From Dactylorhiza incarnata (Eukaryota; Streptophyta; Magnoliopsida; Asparagales; Orchidaceae): DNA of 64,000 bases. The translations under genes were made by a program, and so were the position numbers. The DNA lies in the NCBI GenBank assembly GCA_033032865.1, contig JAWHQI010000040.1:8229001-8293000 (forward strand). The letters are read 5' to 3'. Below the pieces are notes generated by a model. It saw only the letters and a program-made list of their open reading frames with translations. It had not been told where the DNA came from and searched no databases. Below are positions 34,509 to 44,861 of this stretch, in pieces (the stretch's first letter is position 1; the number at the start of each line of letters is the position of its first letter).

Positions 34509-35782
34509 CCTCAAGCCCAAAGAGGAAGGAATTAACGTCATCATCGCCCTTATCAAGAACATCAGCAGTTCCAACCGCAAGTGCCCTTATTACCTACTCC
34601 AGCCATTCCAGCTCCTCAGCAAGCACTGATTCAATAGATTCATTTTATTCAGCCTCCTCTCTCGCCCCCTCATCATTAATTTAATGATTCTCAAAAGTCA
34701 TTCACTGAACTCAACATCCCAATAAGTGAAGTGGTCCAGATCCTCCAGAAGAAACCTTTCTATAGAAGGCCCGCACCTATGCAATCTGATCCAAAGTATA
34801 TGAACCCTTCTCTTTTCTGTGAGCACCATAGGGAAAAGGTTCACCTGACAGAAAATTGCAGAGCCCTCAGAATATTGATAGAAAGGCTTGTGAAGGAAGG
34901 GAAGCTGCAAGAGCTGCTGCAAAAGGCTGATCTTTCTAAAGTCTACACCTCAAAAAGTAAGGAGGTGGTTGAGGTTCATTGGGAATGTGAGGAAGTTGAC
35001 GATATAGGCCATCTAGACAATGTTGGCTATCCCAATGAGTGCGTGGATGCAAACGATGAAGCAGCCTTGGGCAATCATTTTTGCATCCATGGGGGAGCAA
35101 GCTTGGAGTCTTCAAAGAAGGAAAACATGGCCAGAGTTTTCAGGTCCGAGGTTGCTACTACCTCCTCCGCTCCCATCTGGGGAACGGTCACTTTTGGGCA
35201 AGAAGACCTTCCTACTACTGCCAATCCTTTCGACGACACAGTCATTATAAAGGTGGTAATCGAGAACTATACGGTGGAAAATATATTGATCGATATTGGG
35301 AGTTCAGTGAACCTCCTCTTCAAGTCAGCCTTTGAGGCCTTGAAGACCGGGAATACTCTTCTCTCTACTGAAGGGCCGCTCTATGGCTTCTCCGAGGAGA
35401 GGAAGGAGGTGGAGGGAGTTGTCACCCTCTCTATGCAATGGCAGACATCGTGAAATTGGTGAAGTTTATAGTCGTTGAAGCTCCGAGTAGCTACAACGCA
35501 ATCTTCGGGAGGCCCATCTTGAATGAGTATCAAGCGGTAGTTTCCACCTACCATCTTGCAGTAAAGTTTGCTCTGAATGACAAACAATACCGGATCAGGA
35601 GTGATCCAAGGAAAGCCCGGGAGTGTTATGTCAAGTCAGTCAATATGACTGAATGTTTTCCTCCTCAGGTAGCTGAGGCCTCTTCAGCCCCTCCAGTCCC
35701 AAATCCAGCCAAACTTGAAGAAAAGGTTGAGGAAGAAGAAGCAAAAGATGAAGTTCGCTTAGAACCTGCCCAAGAGACTTAA
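34509..35782 (+). pseudogene. Element E: gag-pol linker and aspartic protease
   Basis: The segment 34731-35453 starts in the gag frame. It contains the HHREKVHLTENCRALRILIERLVKEGKL stretch characteristic of Tat elements, then the protease: ENILIDIGSSVNLL at about 35275-35320. The catalytic DTGSS is changed to DIGSS, losing the Thr. A frame change at about 35440 leads to the second protease half, SYNAIFGRPILNEYQAVVSTYHLAVKF (35489-35570), again a family hallmark. An acidic linker follows to a TAA at 35780-35782. Confidence 0.8.
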
Positions 35783-35785
35783 GAT

Positions 35786-36640
35786 GTGCCAATAAGTGAT
35801 AAAGATGAAAGCAAAAGGCTTTCCATCAACGCTGAATTACCTAAAGATGAAAAGAGTCAACTCATATCTTGCCTGGTGCAAAATCTGGAAATATTCGCTT
35901 GGTCAGCGGATGATATGCCAGGAGTCGATCCAGATGTCGCTTGCCACCACCTCAACATTGACCCAGGTTTTGCTCCGGTAAAGCAAAAGAAAAGGGCAGT
36001 TACAATGAACTTAGCTCAACCCATCCGGGAGGAGGAGGAAAAGCTTATTAAAGCCAACTTTGTTAAAGAAATTCAATACCCGGAGTGGGTATCAAATGTT
36101 GTAATGGTAAAGAAGTCTGGTAGGAAATGACGCATGTATGTAGATTTTACCAGACTCAATAAAGCTTGCCCTAAAGATTGTTACCCCTTACCTTGAATAG
36201 GTTCTGTAGTGGATTCCATGGTCGGGTATTCGTGTATGAGTTTTTTAGATGCATTTTCTGGGTATCATCAAATAAGAATGCATAAGCCCGATATCCCTCA
36301 TACCTCATTCATCACGAATGACGGTTGCTTCTACTACCTCGTAATGCCTTTTGGGCTAAAGAATGCTGGTGCTACTTATCAGAAAATGATGGACACCGTC
36401 TTTAAAACCCCAAAAGGGAGGAATTTAGAAGTTTACGTTGATGACCTTCTTATAAAAAGCAAGCTTTTTTTTCAGATCACCTCATCGACTTAAGTGAAAC
36501 TTTTGCAACACTCCGAGCTTTTAATATGAAATTGAATCCATCAAAGTGCATTTTCAGGGCTAGTAAAGGAAAATTTCTCGGCCTTCTCCTCACTTAGGAA
36601 CGTTTAGAACCCAATCCAGACAAAGTAAAGGCTATCCTCG
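35786..36640 (+). pseudogene. Element E: reverse transcriptase
   Basis: FAWSADDMPGVDPDVACHHLN and PVKQKKRAV lead into RT. The blocks EIQYPEWVSNVVMVKKS, YVDFTRLNKACPKDCYPLP, FLDAFSGYHQIRM, VMPFGLKNAGATYQ and YVDDLLIKS (catalytic box at 36434-36445, intact) are in order. Stops at 36128-36130 (in place of Arg/Trp before RMYVDF), about 36195 and 36493-36495 disrupt it. The set is diagnostic of Tat-clade Ty3 elements. Confidence 0.85.
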
Positions 36641-37221
36641 AAATGTCACCACCCAAGACCCCTAAGAATGTTCAGCAGCTGGGTGGGAGGATGGCGGGCC
36701 TAAGCCGTTTCATCTCCCGGTCTGGAGATAAGAGTGCTCCTTTTTTCAAAACTCTTCGTGTAGGAGCTAAGTTTGAATGGACGAAAGAGTGTGACAATGC
36801 GTTTGATCTGCTCAAAAAGCAGCTAACGACCACCCCTTTGCTCCAAAGTCCGAGAGAAGGAGAAGATCTTTTCTTATATCTGGGAGTTTGTTCTAATGCT
36901 ATCAGCTCTGTACTGGTAAGTGAAGAAAAGAAGAAGCAATACCCAGTCTATTATGTAAGTAAAGTTTTGAAGGATGCGGAAGTTCGGTACCCGATCCTAG
37001 AGAAGTTAGCCTTGATGCTCGTGATTTCAGCACGGAGGTTGATGCCTTATTTTCAAGCTCATTCTATTCAGGTTGTCACTGATCTCTCACTAAAGAATGT
37101 GTTAGAAAAGCCGGAACATTCAGGTAGGTTGACAAAGTGGGCGATAGAACTTGGCGAGTTCGATATCTCCTACATTCCTAGAATGACAATCAAAGCTCAA
37201 GTATTTTTGCAGACTTCATGA
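36641..37221 (+). pseudogene. Element E: RNase H
   Basis: Long frame of 192 codons with AGLSRFISRSGDKSAPFFKTLR, FEWTKECDNAFDLLKKQL, an LYLGVCSNAISSVLV block (the catalytic Asp of LYLAVS-like variants is absent, as usual for this degenerate first RNase H of Tat elements), and YPVYYVSKVLKDAEVRYP. It ends with GRLTKWAIELGEFDISYIPR, which leads to the second RNase H. Confidence 0.8.
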
Positions 37222-37800
37222 TTGATGCCAAGGGAGTTTGTTCAGAAAGAGAGAGTGGAAAATCTTTAGCTTGGACAATTTACGTAGATGGAGCTTCCAG
37301 AAGAAATTTGTCAGGAGCCAGAGTCGTATTAATTAATCCTAATGGGGTTAGATTGGATTAAGCCCTTAAATTCTACTTTCCGACAACAAATAATCTTGCG
37401 GAATATGAAGCTTTGGTCGCAGGCCTCAGATTTGCAAAAGAGCTAGGAATCAAGGATGTCCAAGTTAAAACCGATTCTCTGGTAATGTCATCCCAAGTAA
37501 ATGGAACTTATGAAACTAGAGACTCTATTCTGAGGCAATATCAAACACTGGTAAAGACGGAGATAGGAAAATTCAAAAGCTTCACTATTTAACACATTCC
37601 GAGGGAAGAGAATATGGAAGCTGACGAGTTGGCCAAATTCGGTATTCTTTCAGGAGGAACCACTTCAGAACTTTTTCATCCGGCTATTGAAGAAGTACAT
37701 ATTATGCTAATCGATCAACAACAATCCTGGATGGATCCTTTTGCTATCTATCTCTCAAGTGGAGAATTTCATCTAGCGGTAAAAGATAAGAAATGATTTA
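37222..37800 (+). pseudogene. Element E: second (archaeal-type) RNase H
   Basis: A second RNase H domain follows the first: WTIYVDGASRRNLSGARVVL (37272-37335), then ALKFYFPTTNNLAEYEALVAGL (about 37360-37430) with the NxAEYEA catalytic Glu, and IKDVQVKTDSLVMSSQVNG (about 37448-37505) with its Asp. The last block is HIPREENMEADELAKFG. This extra aRNH domain is known for the Tat clade. Stops at about 37360 and 37590 break the frame. Confidence 0.85.
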
Positions 37801-38830
37801 ACATAAAAGCAGCTTATTATTATCATGTTGCATGAGTTCTTTATAGGAAAACATTTTTATCACCTCTGGCAAGATGTGTTTCAGAAGAGGAAGTTCCTAC
37901 TATCCTTCGAGAAGTGCATTCGGGAGAGTGCGACAGTCACTCTGGAGCCAGAACCTTAGAAAAGAGAATTCTAAGGTAAATTTACTTCTGGCCTCAAATG
38001 AGGAAAGATGCAGACAAATTTGCCAAAAATATGTCCAATGCCAGAAGTTTGCCCCTCTTCAGCATCAACCAGCTCAAAAGCTTAAGTCAATAGCAACACC
38101 TTGGTCATTCACAATCTGGGGAATGGATTTAATCGGGCCCTTTCCTTTAGCTAGTGGCCAACACAAGTTTATTCAGGTAATGATTGATTATTTCAGCAAG
38201 TGGATTGAGGCAAAGGCCTTAGCTAAAACCAGTACTCAAGTTGTGAGGAATTTCATCTGGGGAGAGATAGTATGCAAGCATGGAATTCCAATGAAAATTA
38301 TTACTGATAATGGCCCTCAGTTTAACAATTCAAAACTGATAAATTTCTGTGATAAAATTGGAACCGAATTGCGGTTCGCCTCTGTGCATCATCCGAGAAG
38401 TAATGGGCAAGTAGAAGCTGCTAACAAGTTATTAATTAATCTCTTGAAGAAGAAAGTGGCGAATCTCCGAGACAATTGGGCTGAACAGTTACCTTTAGTG
38501 CTTTGGGCTTTGAGAATGACTCCAACATCAGCCACCGGAGAAACTCCTTTCAAGTTATCTCATGGTTCGAAAGCTCTCATACCTGTGGAATTTGAGGTTA
38601 AAAGTCCAAGAGTATTGTTAGCACAACAACATCAAGATGATTGGATGGAAGGAAACGATGAAGAGTTAAAATGCAGCCTTGATCTCATCGAAGAGCTGAG
38701 AGATATATCAACAATTAGGCAAGAAGAAGTCAAAAGAAGAATGGCCAAATATTTGAACAAGAATGTTCGAGTCAAAGAATGTTGCTGGAGATCTCGTCCT
38801 CAAGAATGTTGATGCAGCAACAAGATCTGG
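37801..38830 (+). pseudogene. Element E: integrase
   Basis: Zinc-binding domain HSGECDSHSGARTL (about 37918-37960), an FWPQMRKDADKFAKK block and CQKF. Core: WGMDLIGPFP with the first Asp (about 38119-38148), KIITDNGPQF with the second (about 38297-38325), and SNGQVEAANKLL with the Glu (about 38401-38436). NGQVEAANK is the typical Tat/Athila wording. The frame shifts several times before 38000, after which 38030-38810 stays open. A short C-terminal end follows, with KADPNWIGPF (about 38841). Confidence 0.85.
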
Positions 38831-40860
38831 ATCAGTAGGAAAGCTGACCCAAATTGGATAGGGCCATTCATTATTAAAGAAGCACAAAAAATGGAGCTTA
38901 TCACCTACAAACTCATGAGGGGGAAGATTTGTCTCACACATGGAGTGGAGATGACCTCAAGCGCTTCTTTTCGTACAAATTTGTATTCTTTTCCTATTTT
39001 TTCTTCTTTCCTCCGTTTTTTGCAAGCGTTATGATATGGTTGTAACCTCTTGCATTACGTATATAATAAAGGAAGAATGAAAGACATATATTGATTTTCG
39101 AAGGTTAAAAATCCTATCAAAAGAGATATCGTCGGATCCTACTTGATGCCCCCTCGACTTGAAGCTCGAGGTGTAAATCTACCATGACCACAAGTAGCGG
39201 GGAGATTTCGCACTTGTGTAGTAGTTGCTCACCAAGTTCGTGCGGAGGAATTTTAGGATGCATCAAGGGAGGTCCTTGCTAATATCTAACACACCCCTAC
39301 ATCAAGGGAGGTCCGGGTGAAGGCCTAGCTCTGTTATGCATTTAAGGACATTATTACAGTCTTGATGATCCATCAGGGAAAGCAATGTCGGTATAGCCTC
39401 CGCGACATAACCACACCTGCCCTATGAATCATCATACCCTGTAACTTTTGGATACTCATTAGCAAGCCAAGAGAAAGCCGATTGAATCTGTGGCCATTTT
39501 CATGGCTCTTGAAAGCATAAGGTGTTACAAACTTAGTGATCACTTGAGGAAAGCAATGCTGGCATAGCCGCACCTGCCCTTTTGATCACTTAGAGTTGTC
39601 CACCTCTCTCTCTCTCTTTGAAAATGTTGAAAGTTATTCATATCTTTTGGGAAAGGCAATACTGGCATAAACACCTCGTCTCTTAAAATCATAAACAAAT
39701 TCTATCATGTTACTTATCACAAAGGAGCGGTCTGAGGTCTTTGGAGGCCGCCAGCTCAATATTGGATCGTATCTGGAAATGGGACGGTCTAGATTAGCTC
39801 AGACCGCCGCCTAAAGCTAAACTTATACAACATATGTCCAAGCTTCAGTGTTTATGACTCTAATCTATGGAAGGGCGGTCTGGGAAAAGTGAGATCGCCG
39901 TTAATATTCTAAGATCAGAATAATCTTTAAAAAACAAGAGGTCGCCAGTTATTCCCTCATACGACAATATGGCTTCAAATATCTATTCTCATAGCGATCG
40001 GTCTGGAAGATATGAGATCGCCCGATAATGCGGTCTCAATAATATTTAAGGTTCATTATTCAAGTTATGATCTTTTTTCTCTACAAGTCTTAAGAGCTAA
40101 AATATCGACCTAAAAGAGAGGCGATCGCTGATTATCTTCTTTAAGGGTATCATCCCTGCCTCCTAAAAAAGTCGACCTGAATCATCTAAAGATCGTCATT
40201 CTTGATTTTGTTGGAAGTTACTTGGGAATCATGTGGACCATAATTTTTCTCTGAAGATTTTAAATACTCGAGATCGTAGTATGTTAAGCGGTCTCATTCA
40301 GGCTATCTTAAAACTCATGAATTTCTTCTATACTTCAGGGGATTTAATAATTATGAGACCACCATTGTTGATTATCGATCTCAAACCGTTATGCCAAGTT
40401 CCTCTATATGATCGGATTTTGAGCTCAACAAAACCTGAAAGCATTGAGATCGAATGCTATTTTCTATCTAATGAAATTCAGACCGCTAGAATAATGAGTT
40501 ATCGCCAAAAGGAATTATACAACGGAGACCCCAAATAGATAATTAGTTCACCCACAAAAAGGAAAAGATCGACACAAACACAGGTAAGAATAATCATTTA
40601 TTCGCAAAGAGATGCCAAAATTCTATTTAGATTTCATCTGTTACAATATTTATCTGGTCTCAACACCGGTGATAAAAAGTACGATAAAGAAAAAACTATT
40701 ATAAAGTCTATTTGCTTTTCGACCTCTTCAGATACCGCTCATCCGATGAAGAAGAGCCGGTCTCATCTGAAGTCTCTTCTGATCCTCAGCAGGAGCTTTA
40801 GACCCAGAACTTGAGTCCGCCGCGGAACTTGTATCATGACCAGCAACATATTGGCCTCCA
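38831..40860 (+). other. Element E: non-coding region after pol
   Basis: No domain-bearing ORF. A TATAATAAAGG sequence (39060-39071) might serve polyadenylation. Three imperfect copies of a block with GGAAAGCAATG(T/C)YGG-ATAG...ACCTGCCC occur near 39375, 39550 and 39650, each flanked by short inverted sequences (for example AGTGATCACT). From 39720 the words GGTCTG, GACCGCC and GATCGCC recur many times. Such long 3' spacers are common in Tat elements. Confidence 0.5.
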
Positions 40861-40865
40861 CTCTC

Positions 40866-42420
40866 TTCATCAACTCAATCTCCAATATCATCGTCAACTT
40901 CTTCTTCATCAGCGACCTCACCAGTCATGATCGAATGTTCGTCTATCGCCCTGGCAGCATCAGGGAAAAGATTGGCAAACCTGATGTCTTTAAATTCATC
41001 AGTAAAACCGCTGCGATCACAGATCACTGAGATCACCTGCTCCACGATCTCCTTTATATGCTGTATCAGAGCGTTCTGAAAATCAGGATTATCTGGGTCG
41101 TATGCCGTTTTTCTTGATTGATGCAGAAGAAAATAGTTAGACCACGCACATTCACATAAAAGGAGATAGACACTCCAAGAAAAATTCATCTTACCCTTCA
41201 CTCTTCATTCAGGATTTCAATCTCATTTAATGCCCCTCGCAGAGACCGCCGCATATGATGATTCAAGACTGCACACCTAGCGGTAGCTTGGGCGCAGGCG
41301 TCAGGGAGCATCTCGGTCTCAAAATCATCGGCTTCCTTGAGGTTGTTGTTTCCATAGAGAGCTGAGGTGACCGCGAAGGCGTGGTGGGTTAGCTTTCCGC
41401 TCCAATGAGGGAGATCGGTTTAAACCCTCACAGTCTTCCCCTTTGCACCCCACTTGAGAAGGGGTTTTCCTTTTATATCTTTCATTTTCTTCGAAAAGCC
41501 AACCAAGGGAAAGGGCTTGCCAGCGCCTCAGGAGTCTCAGCGAACCCAACGGTCTCGTGTTCTTCATCTCTTCTTTTTCTTCTCTCCCTCTGGGTGAGCA
41601 CCTTTTCAGCTGGTGCTATCGGGTCACCAGCGGGGATCGCGAAGGTCGCTGAAAAAGAAAGAGTTAGAAAAATTTAAAATTTTATAGAGAGATCGCGTGA
41701 AGCCGCATGGGAATTACTCACTTTCTTCTGGAGAAACCTCAACGATCTCGGGGCAAATCGCTAGATACTGGATAAGGTCTAGTCGCTTGCCAGCCAGAAA
41801 GGCCAGAATGTCCAGCTCCTCTTTTGAGATCGCCTTATTTTTTCTAAAGACGCTTTCAGCTCGCGGTGAAGGTCGGCTCTTGAGACCGCCGTGATCGCCT
41901 TCAAAGATAAGAAACCTTTCCGTCCTGAAAGGAACCTTGTTGGGAAGATTCAAAATTTTAACTCCTTCACATGAAAAATATATCAGTCCTTTAAATTTCT
42001 CTTTCTTTTGACCTTCTTTTAGAACTTTTGCAGTGAAGGTCGCGCGGAAGAGCGCCATGGTGAATTTAATCTTTTCTGATCTCAAGTAGTTAATGAAGAC
42101 ATTGACGAGGCCGATTGAATTTGGAGGCAGCTGAGCGAGCACGAACCCGTAATATTCCATCACCTCGAGAATTTCCCAAGGGAGAGGGATTTTCAACCCA
42201 TTATCGAAGTGATCAATGGGGATAACAAACTTCTTATCTTCTCCAAAATTAAATCATTCATCCTCTCTTGGTTGTCTCACAACGATTTGACTCTGAATCA
42301 TGTGCTTCTATAAGAAGTTCACATATTCATATTTAGAAAGGCGGCATGGTTTGTGATCGGCTCCCATGAAAACTTCAGCTGAAAAAGCTCACGCGCACAC
42401 CATAACTGGAGTTCGCTAAA
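40866..42420 (-). pseudogene. Antisense gene in the Tat element, with introns
   Basis: Minus-strand gene opposite to pol, downstream of it. Exon 1 (about 42369-41722) starts near MGADHKPCRLSKYEYVNF and continues with IPLPWEILEVMEYYGFVLAQLPPNSIG and FINYLRSEKI. This layout resembles the plant 'putative gypsy type transposon' domain (Transposase_28). Intron 1 (41721-41649, GTGAGTAA to TTTCTTTTTCAG) and intron 2 (about 41201-41113, GTGAAG to AATCAAG) fit plant consensus, and intron 2 keeps the frame into exon 3 (41112-40866), which ends in an acidic tail EEEVDDDIGD. Stops at 42308-42310 and 42254-42256, and a frame problem in exon 2, suggest a pseudogene. Extra antisense ORFs are known in Tat elements. 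Confidence 0.6.
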
Positions 42421-42421
42421 A

Positions 42422-42426
42422 CCGAT
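42422..42426. repeat. Target-site duplication CCGAT, left copy
   Basis: CCGAT occurs directly before the SMART LTR and again at 63343-63347 directly after the last base of element F. It therefore brackets SMART plus F as one insertion. Confidence 0.85.
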
Positions 42427-42847
42427 TGTTGGGGTGCAGCAATGCCCTCAGTTTTGTGGCACTAGTCAAAGCAGAAGGGTGTGTCCCCTGTGGGCCTAAC
42501 TGGCCGCCTCGTGGGTCCTGCCTTGGTATAGCCAGCTCTATAAAGGAGCAGTATGCGCATTCCCCAACAGTCCGGGCTTTTGGGAGAGTTGGTAGCGCTG
42601 TGTACCTACAAGTGGTATCAGAGGAGGTCACGAGTTCGAAACCCCAGGGTCGTTTCTGGGGGGGATTGTTGGGGTGCAGCAATGCCCCCGGTGTTGCGGC
42701 ACTTGTCGAAGCAGAAGGGTGTGTTCCCTGTGGGCCTAACTCGCCGCCCCGTGGGCCTTTCCTTGTAATAGCCAGCTCTATAAAGGAGCGGTATGCGCAT
42801 TCCCCAATAGTCCGGGCTTTTGGGAGAGTTGGTAGCGTGTCCCTACA
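42427..42847 (+). mobile_element. SMART/TRIM-like miniature LTR element
   Basis: A 421-bp element with two short LTRs (42427-42610, 184 bases; 42667-42847, 181 bases) starting TGTTGGGGTGC and ending CCTACA. A 56-base interior carries a PBS, TGGTATCAGAGGAGG (42613 on), and a seven-G polypurine tract just before LTR 2 (42658-42666). The LTRs have a TATA box, CTCTATAAAGG (42536-42546 and 42775-42785 or so). It has no coding capacity. Size and structure fit the SMART/TRIM class of non-autonomous plant elements. LTR 2 is followed by AGTGGTAAT and then directly by element F. An ORF running through it is chance. Confidence 0.85.
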
Positions 42848-42856
42848 AGTGGTAAT

Positions 42857-44791
42857 TGTTGGGAATCTTGCCCTCATGATTCTTGATTTGGAGAAGTCAT
42901 CAATTCAAGAGAACTTCACTATGTATTTGATTATCCTCTTAGCTTTATCATTTCAGTATAAGATAAGTATAGGCTGGACATATCGCTGACAAGAATGGGG
43001 ACATCGTTGAAATGATGAGAAAAACAAAGAAGAATGGCTGCGTTTGATGTCGTCAGAAAGGCTCAAGCATGTCATCGACAACAACAGATGTATCGTCGAC
43101 AATAGCAGACACATCATCAAGAATATGCAGAGCAAAACAAAGTGGTGATATCGTTGTGACATCTACACGACGATATCAGAATGACGAGACAGAGAAGAAG
43201 ACTCAAAGATGTCGACAATATCGTCAAGAAGAAGCCTTTTCGTCGATAAGGCTAAGTCAGAATGAATGTCGTTGAAAAGGCAAAGAGAAGATCAGTGCCG
43301 AAGATATCGTTGACAAGAAACTGTGTCGTCGATAAGACTGAACAGGACAGGTATCATCATAAAGAAGCCTTGTCACTGAAGAGGCTAAGTAAGATTGATG
43401 ACAACAATACCGTCGAAAAGAAGACGTGACGTCGAGAACACTAAAGACGGGCAGTTGGTGAAGAACAGTCTGTCGACATGATATCGATCATGTCGTCGAG
43501 AAGACAAAGTGATCACAACGATATCAAGCAATCATGAAGATTACGCCGACATCAGTTAGATGACTTCATGTTGGCTTAAGTACAAATGCAGAAGGGATGT
43601 TCCGTGCCGTAGAGACATCTCTATCTGAAGAGGAAGGAATCATACTTGAAGATCTGTCCAAGTTCAAGGCATCGACAAAGTCCTCTCATCGAGATATTAT
43701 CCATGTCATTGTAACAATGGAAATATCGTCGAGACAAATTCAAAAGTAGTCGGACGCACCGTCAACATTTAATGCCGCCGCCTGATTGTCCAATCAGCGC
43801 ATGCTATTGAGGGATGGGCGTCTGTCAGAAAAGGACATCATATATGACCGTTATGCGGCACATCTCAGTCCTATAAAAGGGAATAGTCGATGCCCTAAAG
43901 CTCTCTCAAATTTCTGGAACTTAAGAATATCTCCCTAAGCAATCTTGAATAGAACAGTAACGGCGGAGACAAGAAAAAGCAAGATCGGAGAACAAGTCAA
44001 TCATCATCCTTTGTTCTCTAAAGAATCAGTTCAGATTTATGGACTAAAAAGTGAAGTTCCAGATAGAAGAAATGCTTGGAGAAGATTTGCGCTATCGAGT
44101 CTCATATCAAAAGCATCTTCTTCAAGTCAAGAAGCCAATCTACATCAGGCAGAAGAAACAGTTTTCATTACTGTAATCTCTTGTAAGGCTTGTGGGCATA
44201 GAACTTGTAAGATCTGTTTCAGATCTAAGTGTCAAGCTTGAGGGCTTGAAATCTATGAGGCTTGAGGGCTAGGGTAGAGGACTTGAGGGTCCAAACGTGT
44301 CGAGCTTGCGGGCTCGGGTGCAGTGAAGGGGCTTGCGGGCTTAGGCTGTAGGCAAGACTTGCGGGTCTGTGTTGTGTAAGGCTTGAGGGCCTGAGTGTCG
44401 AGCTTGCGGGCTCGGGTGCAGTGAAGGGCTTGAGGGCCTAGGCTACAGGGACTTGTGGGTCCAAACGTGTCGAGCTTGCAGGCTCGGGTGCAGTGAAGGG
44501 GCTTGCAGGCCTAGGCTGCATGGACTTGCAGGTCCGAGTTGTAAGGCTTGCGGGCCGGAGATGTTGGCAGAGTTTGCTTAGCCTAGCACACTGCTGGGTA
44601 GGCGCAGAGGGACAGAGGACTACTCAAGACACCCAGTCTTGAGGAACCTCTATACATCCTGTGTCGTATGTGTGCTGAGACTTCTCGTGAATCTTCTGTG
44701 CATCACTTACATTAAACTCACTCTTGCCAAATATTTAAAAAACAACGATAATCACCTAAACCCCCCTTTGGTGATTGTTCTATAACCAACA
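42857..44791 (+). repeat. Element F: 5' LTR
   Basis: U3 at 42857-43870 contains more than ten GATATCGT/ATCGTCGAC-type motifs (42985-43560). A TATA box, CTATAAAAGG, lies at 43872-43881. Downstream, in what should be the leader, is an array of CTTGCGGGCC/CTTGAGGGTC words (about 44228-44560) with a 20-25-base beat. The end has CACCTAAACCCCCC (44754-44767), as in Sirevirus LTRs. Confidence 0.9.
44228..44560 (+). repeat. Element F leader: CTTGCGGG tandem array
   Basis: Imperfect tandem repeats of a 20-25-base unit built on (A)GCTTGCGGGCTCGGGTGCAG and GACTTGYGGGTCC. They lie about 350 bases downstream of the TATA box and so in the RNA leader. The second copy is in the 3' LTR at about 62740-63115. 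A 71-codon ORF through that copy is a by-product of the repeat. Confidence 0.7.
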
Positions 44792-44793
44792 AG

Positions 44794-44812
44794 TGGTATC
44801 AAAGCGAGGTTG
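44794..44812 (+). other. Element F: primer-binding site
   Basis: TGGTATCAAAGCGAGGTTG, two bases after the 5' LTR end. It matches the plant initiator-Met tRNA 3' end with small changes. Confidence 0.85.
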
Positions 44813-44861
44813 ATCAAGAAAGCGACTTAACTGTCAGATCTAGATCGTAGAACAATCCAAT

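Noticed and set aside
40233..40538. 101-codon plus-strand ORF in the spacer after E pol
   Set aside because: No domain, no homologous frame elsewhere, and composition like that of the surrounding spacer.
42426..42989. A 187-codon ORF across the SMART element and F
   Set aside because: It spans two LTRs, the SMART-F junction and the start of F, so cannot be a conserved gene.
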